DNA of 64,000 bases, from NCBI GenBank assembly GCA_902805475.1, contig CADCSX010000001.1:2604001-2668000 (forward strand), read 5' to 3'. Source of the DNA: Entonaema liquescens (taxonomy: Eukaryota > Ascomycota > Sordariomycetes > Xylariales > Xylariaceae). A program made the position numbers and the translations under genes. Shown piece by piece: positions 11,326-22,773 of this stretch (within the stretch, counting starts at the first letter, position 1; each line of letters opens with the position of its first letter). Below the pieces are notes generated by a model. That model was not told the DNA's origin and searched no databases. It saw nothing but the letters and a program-made list of their open reading frames with translations.

Positions 11326-13887
11326 ATGACGATGTCCGAGGGCGACGGTCAGAATGGGGTCCAAAGATTGACCACTCAGGCTTCCGTGCCGAGGAAGAAA
11401 TTTGCGATCCCTCCCGTCAAGAACGCCTGTCTATCCTGGTACGTCGGTAGCATCCGATCATTGCGTATTCCCCATTGCGTATCCCCTATTGCGTATCCCC
11501 TATTGCGCCTTACGCTGGCATCAATTCCTAGTCAACCAACCTCATTAGGGGCATATGCTAACCGCGATTCAAGTCGCGCGTCGAGGACGCGATGCAACGG
11601 CGAGCGCCCATGCGCAAGTGTACGCTTAACCCTTAACTCCTTAGTTCACATCTTTCCGAATGGAAGGCAAGTAAGAACCAAGTGTGAGACACTAATTGGT
11701 TAAACCATCTAGTGTGTAACAAAGGATCGCGAATGTATTTATAAACCTAGCAGACGAGGAGGTCCGCGCATTCGGAAGAAGGCCCGACCGCTCTCCGATT
11801 ATCAAGATCTAGCCATCTCGCTACCTACTCATCAAGAGGAAATCCCTCAAGATGGTGAGAGTCTTTGCCAGCTTACCCCGATGCATGCCAATGCTGACAG
11901 AGGTTTAGCCCTTCTTATCGAGAACTACATAGATCCTGGCGCTGGCCTTAAGCCTTTGGCCGATATCTGGAAAGATAGCGACGCTATATATGATAATCTA
12001 TTCCAAGATGCCTTACCGAACCCAATTCCTAATATTAGGATTCCGATGGTTAGAACCTATGGGGGGGATGATCGGGCTATGTGGGTTGCATCACCATTTT
12101 TTAGACCTCTCAACTGACCACTCGTAAGATTAAATGCCTATTATATCTGGATTCATCCTTATTTTCCTATTTTACCCCCTCCAGAGACGACTCCAGGTAT
12201 TGACCAGGTCTCACCCTTATTTGAAAACCAGAGAGACAAATTCGAGGAGCCGTCTTCAGCTATCAGTTTGGCTATCTCTGCAATCTTAGCCCTCATACCA
12301 TGTCCCCAGGATCCATGCCCACTTGAGCCAGAAGCTATTCGTTGGAGACGCACGTATTCGCAGTTTTTGCAAAGGCGGCCTTGGAGAGTATCGAAACAGA
12401 GACGGAACGGCCGGAATCCTCTTTTCGCCACCGAGGGCTCTGGATGACTCCGACGATGAACCTTTTAGAGAAAAGTTCCACTCACAAGTCCCCCTAGAGC
12501 TAGAAAGTATCATCGCCCTCGACCTTCTGAGCGTCTACGAATATGCGCAGCGCGGGAACCTGAAGAAGATGCGGGCTAGGGTCGGAGCGGCCCTGGTAGC
12601 TGCCATGTCCCAAATGCTCCACATAAACAACGAGGAGGAGGACGAGTATTCAGAAGCACGGCGTCGCACATGGTGGATGACGTATATCTGCGTCTGTCAA
12701 GGGTCGATCGTGAGCAATACAGTATGTCCGCGGATTATCCTGAAGATATGAATCATTAGCTTACAAACACCTGTTAGCCTCCGACGTTTGAAGTCTTTGC
12801 TTCTAGTTTCACCGCCAAGTATCCGACGGTCAAAGCCGACCCAGAGGTATGATAATAAACCCCCTATATTACCCCTTTCTAACTATGAGCAGGCATGGCC
12901 ATTATTCGTCCAAGCCCAGCAGGCCATCCTAGCGGCCACCCAATTTGTTATCGATTTCAACAAGGCCAGAAAAGAACAATCAGATATGAACCGTATCTTC
13001 AATCGAATGAGAGATCTCGAGCGCATTTTAGAACCTCTGATCACTAAATCTGAATCATGGGTACTGAACTGCCCATTGACACAGCTGGTCGACAAGAGGG
13101 AGTCAGTCCTCTCACAGTCGCTGCGGTGTATTTCGCGTATCAAGTTGAACAGGTATTGGCTACGCTTAGAATACCTATCTATAAGAGACTAACATCGATA
13201 TGTAGTGCTCGAATCAAAGTCCACCGTTATTGCGCCTTCTTCGATCTCGCCGTATTTTCGGCAAAGCACTGCGACCTGAAGAGTACAACTGAAAAAGAGA
13301 CTGTTGATAGTCCAGATGTAGTTCAGCTCCAGTCATGTTGCACCACCTTAAGCGGCACACCTTCTGTCCACTCGAGCCCATCTGGCGGATCTGTATCGCC
13401 TACGCTTTCTAGTCGTTCCACGCCCAACACAGACTGCTGTGGTTTCACATACCAGCCGGCACCTGTTATGACGTTCCCGTTCAGCACTCACCAGTCGTCC
13501 AAAATATGCCTCAAGTCTGCTTTGAATATTGCACAGGCGTTTGACTCCTTACCGTACCCAAATCCCAGCGGCTTGCTCTGCGATACCCCTTGTTACATAG
13601 GACCAAACTCTACGTTGATCACGCCGAGGACAATGCCTTCGTTTGCATGCTGCGCAATGCAGTGCAGCTATGCATTGCTTATGGTTAAGGACAGAACAGA
13701 AACGATGTACCCAGCAGTGACTGGCGAGACGAGTCCCCTTGTCGACAACCTCCGTGACCGTCTTCAACAAGGACTAGTTTCTATACTAGTAACACTAGAG
13801 AATTATGCCACAGCTTTCGAGGCTTTAGGTGGAATGAGGGGTAAGCTGATAAATACCCTTACCAACGTGACGATAAGTAGGAGCTAA
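11326..13887 (+). CDS. Zn2Cys6 fungal transcription factor, reading frame interrupted
   Basis: This is a nuclear zinc-cluster regulator of about 726 residues. The binuclear cluster is assembled from three exons: Cys 35, 38, 45, 51, 54 and 61, spacing C-x2-C-x6-C-x5-C-x2-C-x6-C, followed by a basic linker (KPSRRGGPR). Exons are 11326-11438, 11574-11619, 11713-12721, 12778-12846, 12893-13152 and 13206-13887, all joining in phase. The middle region carries YYIWIHPYFPILPPP and SLAISAILALIP, then VPLELESIIALDLLSVYEY, typical of the fungal middle homology region. Exon 3 has three breaks: an in-frame TGA at 12115-12117, and two one-base losses in T runs at 12364-12368 and 12422-12425; adding one T to each run restores conserved protein. 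Coding sequence is conserved downstream of all three, so assembly error is likely for the run losses, while the TGA could be a true nonsense change. The target genes are unknown. Confidence 0.75.
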
Positions 13888-15220
13888 CCACTGGACCAGA
13901 CCAAATTCGCGATAAAGTCGATTTAGCATTGGGATTTTGATACGAGTCATGACATTTCCTTCCGATAAAGTAAAATTCTTGGATATCCATTTGGGTTAGG
14001 TTATCATTTAGGGGCATTCGTTATATATGTTTGAATACTTCTCCTCTCTTTGAACTAATATACCACGAACTCGCTCAAAGGCTAGGATAGATTTGGCCAA
14101 CATGTATAAACACATTTATGGCTAATGATTACAAATTGTGGAAATAAGGCGGTACCCGTGAGGCTATTTGAATAAACACAATTTGTGTGATTAAATCGCA
14201 AAAGGTGTTTGTTGAGATGGCATGGACCAGTCATCCTTTTTAATGTTGGAATGAAAAAGCAGGTTGCTGAGCATACAACTGCTATTAGTTAGACCCTACA
14301 TAAAATCAAGACCGGAAAGTTACTAATTATCCGTGCATTTGAGTCAATTACAATGTTGTGTGATTCATATATGTACTTGGTGCGGTACAATGCCAACTTC
14401 GTGCGTCCGGCTCCGGGTATTTCGGACTATGTGGGCCCGGGTCTCACTTCACTCGGAACGGCCACGGCACCGGAACAGAGCCGGAGACAGACGGCTTGCT
14501 CCGGAGTAGTTAAAAGGGAGGAATTCCTGTCGTCGGACGTTAGTCTACATATATACGCATATATGATATAAGTATTGGAGCCATATATTAATGTTCGTTT
14601 TGATGCCAATTCACCTGCAAATTTTTCTTGTCAGATGAAATAGGGGTGGTACTGACGACACTGGAGCATAATGACAACGTAAATATTCACGACTGGTTCT
14701 ACAAATGACTACTAGATATACATGATATTTTTGAACCCGTAGAGTAGTACATATGTCCTTTATTTCCAAGTACGTAGGCTTTGTGTCGTGCTAAGTCACG
14801 AGTATGTTAGGACATAGTCCTGAGAGGAAATGCTATCAACGGTGGGCAGTCCTAGGCAAGTCGATCCAAACCTTGACTATCTAGTGTAAAGTGTAGATGT
14901 ATTATTTTCTTAAGTATAGCAGAAGTACAATGGAGGAGTACTAAGTGACGCCGTCAACTCCACAATGCAATGAGTCCGCATTAGGTGGGAACATACCAGG
15001 CTGATTCACGATCTTTTTTTTTCCTGCGGTTTTTTCCCTCATCTTTTTAATGGGAATCCCACCATAACTCCCCAAGTCCCAGCCATACACCATCTACCAT
15101 TTCTCATCGTGGGGAAATCAACTTTCTCGATCAATTCACTGCTCTCCATCTCTAATCCTTCCTATCAAAAATAGTTTTCCTCCAATCTTAGTCAAACTTG
15201 TATCGTTCCAAAAAGTCAAG
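13888..15220. other. Intergenic, 1.3 kb
   Basis: No supported gene. A short open frame at 14353-14571 lies in a locally GC-rich patch but has no domain. The last 200 bp are rich in T and C and are probably promoter and leader of the next gene. Confidence 0.5.
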
Positions 15221-16054
15221 ATGGCCTGCCTGTCTGACTCGGAGGCCACCACCAGCGACCAGGAAGCTACCACTCCTTCACCTGGCACCCCCGAAAGCCT
15301 CGCGGTGGCTACGCCCGCCAGCATCGTCGTCCGCCCTACCAACCCTACCCCGGGCAACGCTAAGAACAAGACCGCCATGGCCATTCCCGTGACCCCCCAG
15401 AACCCGCAGGTCCAGTCTCTGCTTTCGCCCGAGGAGCCTAGCACTCTTGCCTTCGTGACCCCGCGCAGCATGCGTATCCGCCAGGTCAGCACGACGCCCG
15501 ACGGCATGGTCTTCACGTTCAACAGCCCCGACGGTAACCGTAGCGGCTTCGCCTCGCCCCTCGAGTCCTGGGAGAACGCCATCGTCTTCCCCGACTACGG
15601 CGACGAGGGCGTCGGCGAGGGAAGTCCGTCTGTTAGCAACCGTACTGTTGTTACGCATCGTCAGGAGGAGTCTGGTATTCGATCTTGGCTTACGATCCCT
15701 GAATCGGCTGACTACGTAGGTTTCAATTCCTTCTCTCTCTGCCTCTCCCTTTTCCCCCTTATAGTGTTGATAGGCGGTTATTCGTTTGGAAGGAGATAAA
15801 TGCTAACTGAAAAAAAAACAGGATCTTGAGCAGCAGTCGCTCCTCACGAACCCGTCCTCTGTAGTCCCCCGCCTCAGCACTACACCTACGGTGCGGTCGC
15901 TCGCCCTCGCCCCGTGGAGCAGAGCCACCCCGATTTCTGGGACGCCTTCACCGAGGTTGAGATGGTAGCCATTTGCGCCATTCTCGCGTGTATCGCCTTG
16001 GTGCTCCTATGGAACATCATCGTGTTTCTGGAGAACTTCTTGTTGCGAGCGTAG
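15221..16054 (+). CDS. Hypothetical single-pass membrane protein
   Basis: Two exons (15221-15715 and 15822-16054) join in phase across a 106-nt intron with an A-rich acceptor. The first exon is Ser/Thr/Pro-rich and probably disordered and cytosolic. Exon 2 should end in a tail-anchor-like hydrophobic helix (AICAILACIALVLLW) and a short FLENFLLRA end, but the frame as given stops early. Adding one C to the C5 run at 15866-15870 opens the frame through to the TAG at 16052-16054 and gives about 242 residues. The restored tail is clearly protein-like, so I take the break as a run-length error. The coding part is strongly GC-rich at third positions compared with flanking AT-rich DNA, which supports a real expressed gene. 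No family recognised. Confidence 0.65.
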
Positions 16055-18190
16055 TCCTTGTGCGGCGGCATTTGTGAATGGAGTTTAAGGGGAGTTAGGG
16101 TACTTGGTCAACGATAGCTACAAATATTTCGTTACGGAAGGCGAGTCAAAGGTTCCCGCGGAACATGAAATTGTGAAGTATCATCTGCATTGATGTTTGG
16201 TGGATCGTGATAATTAGTTCTGGTGTTGTCGCTGTTTTGCTTTTGCCTTTCTGAGTACCCATTCCCCGTTGGGTGGTACCATGTTTTTTGCTGATCATAC
16301 CTCACTTTCATAATTGAAGGCACGATATTAATAAACAAGTTTCTAATTAACTTGTCCCACTGGGCTATTCTACTCGTAGATTGTGATACCTCCTTGAAGC
16401 TATAGTACTCCCTGTCGATTAGTCCTGGGGTCGTTGTTAGGATCCGTACGGGGCACCTATCGATAGCCATAATACATAAGGTCTAGATTTAGGCCTCGCT
16501 AGGACTGGTGGGATACTTATAACACATCAGGGTTATTAGTGCCCGGTGCTGTACGCCTTGCCTCAACCCCCTTTTTGGAGGGGCGAAGTAGTACCGGGTT
16601 CTAAATGCTAAACGAGGGGGTATGTTTACCCTATCCTCACCCGTAAAGAAGTAGGTAGCTTCTAGTAAACCATATTAATTCTCATCCTTGTACTTACCCA
16701 TACGAATGGACAACTAGTCGCTCTCTCGGTAGGGACGTATGACTACCTAGGTAATACAATGTATCGGCTAGATGCTTGGGATCTAGGCTGTGGACAATGC
16801 TGAAAGGTATCGAATATATCTGGTTCAAACCATCACGTTCCTCTGAGTTACTTAGCCATACCTGGGGTACTCGAATATTAAGTCTGGACGACGCCGCCGG
16901 AGACCCTACAATGCTATTATTATGGGTGCTCATCGTGTCGTGGGCGGGTTCATCTTTTTCAGATGCATTGATCATGTAAAGGAGACGTGCAGTTTCAATG
17001 AGTATTCCATCCTGCTACTAATGGTGTCTTTCTCGGTGCCCATATTCTCGCAATTGACCTCCATGTGGATAAGGATGGTACTGCTAAAATAATTCCCAAG
17101 GGTAATCGAAAGTGACCCGCGAATTTCGGCTGGCCCAGCTCCACGAAGGGGCAGTATCCAGTGAGTGTATCATTTCAGGCGACACATCGTCTAGACACTG
17201 CCAAAGAAGTTGTGAGGATAATTGTGTATCTAATAGGCCTGCGACGTAAATGTCCACCCCACGCAGCGCTTCTACGATTCGAGCGGGTATCCCAAGGATT
17301 GCTGCTCGCTTATCAGCCCTGTGCTCCCATCCCCTTGATGAATACCATGTGACGATAGACTTCCAATCTAGGTATACATCGTGTCTTAGCCGCGCAAATT
17401 TCTCATCTAAGTTGACTCCTACAAGGCCTTCTAATGGTTTTTTTCGAATCTAGACACATACCCACATCTGGGGCTAGTCAAGTGATATGTTAACGAATTC
17501 CTATGTAAATACAATATCGTACATATTTCTATACATCATGGCATGCTATCATGGGACATATATCTATATGAAATACTCGCGATATATCGTGTTGGCGCGG
17601 AGTCATTCGCGAAAAGCTAAACGACGATTTATAGAACACCCAGATCGATCTTATAATGGAGTTACTTACCACAAGCAACTGTTACTCAATAATAATAAAA
17701 CCAGGATGGCAACATGACATACATATCATCCTCTCAAATCATCTCTTTATAAGACACAAAATTTCGACATTTCAGGATATATTAACAAGATAAAAACCGT
17801 ACTATACGAGAAGAAGAATAAAAGGAATACAAAAAGGGGTTAAAAAATGGTATGAATCGTAACGCTATAACAAAGCCCCCCGTGCCCCCATGCCTTAATA
17901 CGCATTACATGCGTGTCGTCCTGGTATGTCCTTCCCCGCTCCCCAATGCTTGCGTCCACCCGGACGCTCTAGGGAGGATAAAATAGGGTGGCTCTATATT
18001 CTTCCCCGCCGACCATATCCGACCACGTCGGCGCCGTCGCCTCTCGTATCATCCGAGAGGCGCGCGGCAGGCGGGAGTCAGCCCTGCCCCTATTCTATCA
18101 CGTCTCCCTCTCTCTCTCATTATAGACCCCGTTATATGTTTATGTTTTTATGATTTTCTCAGTTTTACTCGGTTTGGCAATAACAGTTGT
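16055..18190. other. Intergenic, 2.1 kb, possible coding relic
   Basis: No intact gene. Around 17012-17162 on the plus strand a reading with protein-like composition (VFLGAHILAIDLHVDKDG, then a TGA, then NFGWPSSTKGQYP) may be a decayed exon. I could not identify a family. Confidence 0.35.
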
Positions 18191-19108
18191 TCAAGCTTGA
18201 GAGGTGCCTTCCCAGAACCAGTATCTAAATCACATGTCAGCTTCATATTCAAAAAGACAAGTAAATATTGTGGAAATGGATAGCAACTTACTGTGCCGCG
18301 TATTGCACTTCAAATGCCGCGGGTTGACCTTGACACGTAGCCGGAGCGCTGCCGCCCGCCGTCTCGACGCGGTAGACTTCTTGGAGGTTTCCCGTGGAGC
18401 CAGAGTGCGTCTTGAGGCGGAGCCAGGGGACAGCCTTCTCGCCCTGCTGACCCTTGGGGGCGTCGGCGGGCGCGTTCGTTTGGCTGTCCTTGGAGCAGCC
18501 GGCCTCGCCGATCTTGTACTGAGTGGTGTCGAGGTTGAAGAAGGGCGTCGTGTTGTTGGTGAAGAAGTGCTTTCCGGAGATGATCAGGTTCGTTGGGCCC
18601 ATGCGGACGTCCTCCTGCGCCGTGAGATTGAACTGCAGCGCGAGCTTCGGCAGCAGCTTCAGGAGATCCGGGTACGCGGAGGCCACGCAGCTGGCGTTGA
18701 AGAGTGTGGCGACGGCACCTGCGGCGACGGGGACTGCGGTGGCGTTGGTTGTGTCACAGGTGTAGTTTTGCGTGCCACGGCCGATGGCCACGTGCTTAAG
18801 TGTTAAACCGGGAGATGGAGGAGTCAGTGGCTCAGGGGCTGAGGATCGTGTTAGTTGGAATTTCTGATAATGATTTGGTGAGGAAGTAGTGGCTAACCTA
18901 TGGCCATCTGTGCTTTTGAGATATCACAAATCGGGGCTGACGACATGTATTTCCCTATCTCAACCTTCTGTGCCAACATATTGAAGTACTCGGATACGGT
19001 CTCGAGGCCGTCGGGCTTAGCAGCATCCCAGTTAAACGTAGGCCATGTTGGGGCGGCGATAACACTGGAAGCACCGAGTAATGAGACTAATAATGTCGAG
19101 GCGTACAT
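18191..19108 (-). CDS. Secreted DUF3455-domain protein
   Basis: The predicted protein has about 263 residues. A signal peptide is clear at residues 1-19 (hydrophobic core LLVSLLGASSVIAA, small residues before the cut). The mature part carries DUF3455 features: LKHVAIGRGTQNYTC, GPTNLIISGKHFF and the C-terminal FEVQYAAQYWFW. The family is found mainly in ascomycetes as secreted proteins, often annotated as malate dehydrogenase by weak similarity; its true activity is not established. Three exons fit exactly in phase: 19108-18898, 18838-18292 and 18224-18191, with introns of 59 and 67 nt. The last exon supplies only 11 codons but completes the family-typical YWF ending, which supports the model strongly. 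Potential N-glycosylation sites (NYT, NAT, NLT, NNT) fit secretion. Coding DNA is GC-rich relative to flanks. Confidence 0.88.
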
Positions 19109-19270
19109 CTTGATAAAGATGAAGCGGATAGTTTATGAGGAAGAGTTATATGGGATATTGGTTTTGTAGTCGAATCGATGTGGTTTCGTAGGTGAAAATC
19201 TCAAAGTAGTCTTGGTCGTGATATGCGTAGACTAATAAGAAATATAGGAAACCCAAAGAAAACCCGACCC

Positions 19271-19309
19271 AGATAGATAGATAGATGAAGATAGATGAGA
19301 TAGACAGAT
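19271..19309. repeat. (GATA)n imperfect microsatellite
   Basis: Four GATA units followed by imperfect GATGA/GATAGA units, in the 5' flank of the DUF3455 gene. Confidence 0.8.
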
Positions 19310-20682
19310 GAAGTCAAAAGGAAATAAAAAGAAACACTTAAGGAGATAGAGAATAGGAAAACGTAAAAGGAAATGATCTCCAAGAGGAGAGAGAGATATA
19401 TAGGATAAAGGCTCGAGGATGGTATATACAACGGTTAGACATATTCGGGAGCGGGACGAGATGGGGTTTATTAAATTCTAGATTTGCATACATAGTACAT
19501 TACCATTACCCTTACCATTACAAAGAGAGCGGAGGAACCGCCGCCTAGCCACTTGGTTCAGGTGCCACGCCCTACCCCAGTCCAGCGGCACGACAGCATG
19601 GGACGCTAAACGGATCCCAAATTAAGAACCTGGTAGCGTCGCCTGTTAGCCGGAACAGGGTCCCTTCGAGAAATCTCATTGTTGAAGAATGGCCTATCTA
19701 CCTATGATTCCGCGGTAGGTGGACGAAGCCGGACGGCGTTAGACGCAGGAGGGTGGGATTGTATTTTAGGATATCCCTGCCGTCGATTTCGACATGGGGT
19801 TCTGAATGGAGAGCCAAGCGATCTGCAGCTAGGGGCCGCCGGCAGGGATCATGAGCTCTCACTCAGCCATCTAACTGGCTGAAAGGGCTGTCCAAGCTAT
19901 CGTGTAAGCGCCAGGGCCGCCTCTTCTTCGGCCACCCTATTGTGTACACTCGGTGGTTGGTGTAGCCTCGAGAAATGATTAAGAGTGCAAGTACCAGCAA
20001 AACGCGTTATGTTTGAAGCAAATAGAGATAATTCGGGTTAGACAAGCGATGAACCGAGTATAGTTGACGAAAATCGTGTTTCGTAAGGCAGATTAGAGTC
20101 TGAATACGAACAACGAAACATGATCATATGTAATCTATCATCTGTTTCTGGCTATGTTGACGGAATCTTGTTACAAGGCGCCACAAAGAGTCCGTTTTTG
20201 ATTCCAACATCTATGATGGCGCGTGCCATGTTCATGGTATAAACTACACAATGGGGCTGCAAGGAACTCGGATAGATATGATTCCAGCAGACGATTGTGG
20301 CGCCAGCAAGCAAGGCATAGCTAGGTGAAATAGCTAGCTACCTAGCATTGATCTTTGTTATGATTCCAAAGAGATCTCATAGGATGGAAAGTAGTAGATC
20401 CGGTTGGCAGTGCAGTTAGGGAGTGCAACTCTCAGATCAACCTAGAACATCGGTCAGTGCTGACGCATGCTGGCGTCCTATTGGTAGATTCGGTATAGAA
20501 TAAGGGAAAAGAAGCTTCATGGGAATCTTGGTTGTGCAAACGCCCATCAGATCATACTACGTAGCACCCCCCTGGACTTTGTTGCCCATGTAAGTGAGTG
20601 GAACAAGGTTTAAAAAGATGTACTATGTAGAGGAGTAATTAGCTTTCAAAAGAAGGTGGGCTAATTTAAAATAAAAGACCAC

Positions 20683-20785
20683 TTATCACATCATTATATT
20701 TATTATCGTTGTTGTTATAGATGTAAAGGTTCTAGTGGTTGCAGCGGAGCTGCAAAGTATATATACATGTAATGTCATATGATAA
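20683..20785 (+). repeat. Direct repeat copy 1, 103 bp
   Basis: It pairs with 21330-21432 in the same orientation. This copy is the less mutated one, having G at nine positions where the other has A. Confidence 0.85.
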
Positions 20786-21329
20786 TGTCGCCGGGATAAG
20801 AAAAATAACAATGCCCTCATCGTTCCTTCTAACTCATGATTTCCTTTTCCTTTTTCCTTCCAAAACTCTGTTCAACACATGGTAACTTCCGTCCAACTCC
20901 AAATTAACTCTGTTTCACTCCGATTTCGGGGGGTAAGCCGCTGGTCTAAAGAATGGGGTTTTCTTCTCAGGGCGGTAGGGTGTCGTATATGGCTTTAGGC
21001 TTTCTCGTAATTCAGGTATTCCGGGATGAAATGGTCCTATTAAAATATGACTTCAGAAGTAGTAAAGACTCTAGAATAAGAGGGCGGAAAGAGTGTGTAG
21101 GCAGCTGAGCAACAATGGTAAGAACATGTTTGGTACTCCGAAAGAAAGGATTGAATAAGGGAACGTAGTATTGTTATTTAGAAAAGAGTCGAATGAGGGA
21201 TTGGGTTAATCGAATAGAATAGTAGCTGAAAAAAAAGAAAAAATCAAATCTATAGTTTTTAAAATGGTCCTTAATAGAACGGGTAAAGCTCAAAATAGTC
21301 CTCGATGGAACGGGTGTTGGAGCTACCAA

Positions 21330-21432
21330 TTATCACATCATTATGTTTATTATCGTTATTATTATAGATATAAAGGTTCTAATGGTTACAACGGAGCTGC
21401 AAAATATATATACATATAATGTCATATAATAC
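21330..21432 (+). repeat. Direct repeat copy 2, 103 bp, transition-mutated
   Basis: Aligned by eye with 20683-20785 it differs at about ten sites, nine of them G to A and one A to G. This one-way pattern is what repeat-induced point mutation leaves. The pair could be a relic of a short element or of LTR ends. Confidence 0.85.
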
Positions 21433-22773
21433 CACTTAACCATAGTTCCGGGTTAATTCAGCATGCTTTGCAGCCGATGGTCTCGTGGGCCCTGGCGGTT
21501 GGTTGCTAGAAATAGCAACAAGCGCGGCCAGCAAACCGTTAGCCGGCACCAGCCAGACCCGAACCCAAAAATAAACAAAATTAGCTTTTTAGACTTTTCC
21601 CCTCGCTTAAGTGGAACCCCTCCATACCCTCCATACCCTCCATACCCGTTACGGCCAATTTGCCCGGATTTTGTGCATTTACCAATCACGACGCCGCCCG
21701 CTTTCACAAGCAGACAAAGTTCTCGGTTGGTCTAAAATCGAAAAAGCTACCGACTGGCTGTCGAATTGCGGGCGAATTCTAACGATTTGCATGCAATGCT
21801 ACCCTTTACCCGCTCGCACATAGCAACTTAACCTACCTAGCTTCTTATTACCCGTCTATTAATCTCGCCTCGTCTCAGGTCACTGCTGAATGGAGAAGGC
21901 GTCTCGCTCGTCCGACGGAGATGGTGTCCGTACGCATATATATTGATATTCATCTGTCCTACACAGCTGTGTTTACGGTAGAATGAAAAGCCTCCCGACC
22001 TCCTCCCGTCTGTTGTGTTACCTGATCAGTCTCGGGTGTGGGTTGCAGCCGCGGTCAACGGAAGACATTACACTTTTCTAATTCGTCCCTCGCCTACGGT
22101 GAATGTTGGACATGTGTACGCGCAGTATATTTGCATTTCGTACGCGTATGACCCCGCGCCAAGTCTGCCATGGAAATCTTGGAGGGTACGCTGGTGGTTG
22201 GTAACAGGCTGGTTACTCGAGTACGGTGTTTGCTGAGTAGCTGAACATGTGTGTTGCTAACCGTTGAAATCAAGGAATGCCTACTAATCAGCGAGGGTTA
22301 TACTTATTAGCCAAGGTCTTACTAGGGGTGGTTCTCCAGCGGGCCGCTTATAGATTGCGTGCATAGTATCCAACGTGGCGGCTCGAGATCATGACAAGTT
22401 AAATCCTGGCTCTCTCTCTTGTGACATGGAACGAATGAAGGCTCATCTATAGATAGGAAACTGGTACCGAGGATGGTCCTTGTGATCTTTCTACATTTCA
22501 TGGTTGTCTGCCATTATGAAAAAGGTTACTTGCTTCGGTCATCTTATTCCAACAACAGAGGCGCTATGCGCGCGTGGTTTTATGTCTATCTTGGTATCAA
22601 ACGTTGCTCGGCGATGTAGACACACTACATGGTTTCACTGTCTAGTTATATGCTTGGACGGTAGTAGTAAACTCATCAAGACGGAATAGGCTGGTATTAG
22701 ATGTATTGCGCGTGCCGTATAAACAGAGATCGGCTAGTAATGATACAATAGATGTATTCTGCGGACGTAATCA

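Larger units (their letters stand above)
19109..22773. other. Gene desert, 3.7 kb, with diverged repeats
   Basis: No gene is supported. The stretch contains a GATA microsatellite (19271-19309), a 103-bp direct repeat in two diverged copies, and a smaller internal duplication near 21262-21312. Short frames near 19679, 21463 and 22015 have no domains. It marks the boundary between the gene-poor left part and the gene-dense right part of the window. Confidence 0.6.

Noticed and set aside
20177..20304. 10-bp inverted repeat GGCGCCACAA separated by about 110 bp
   Set aside because: The match does not extend in either direction and there is no target duplication, so chance is likely.
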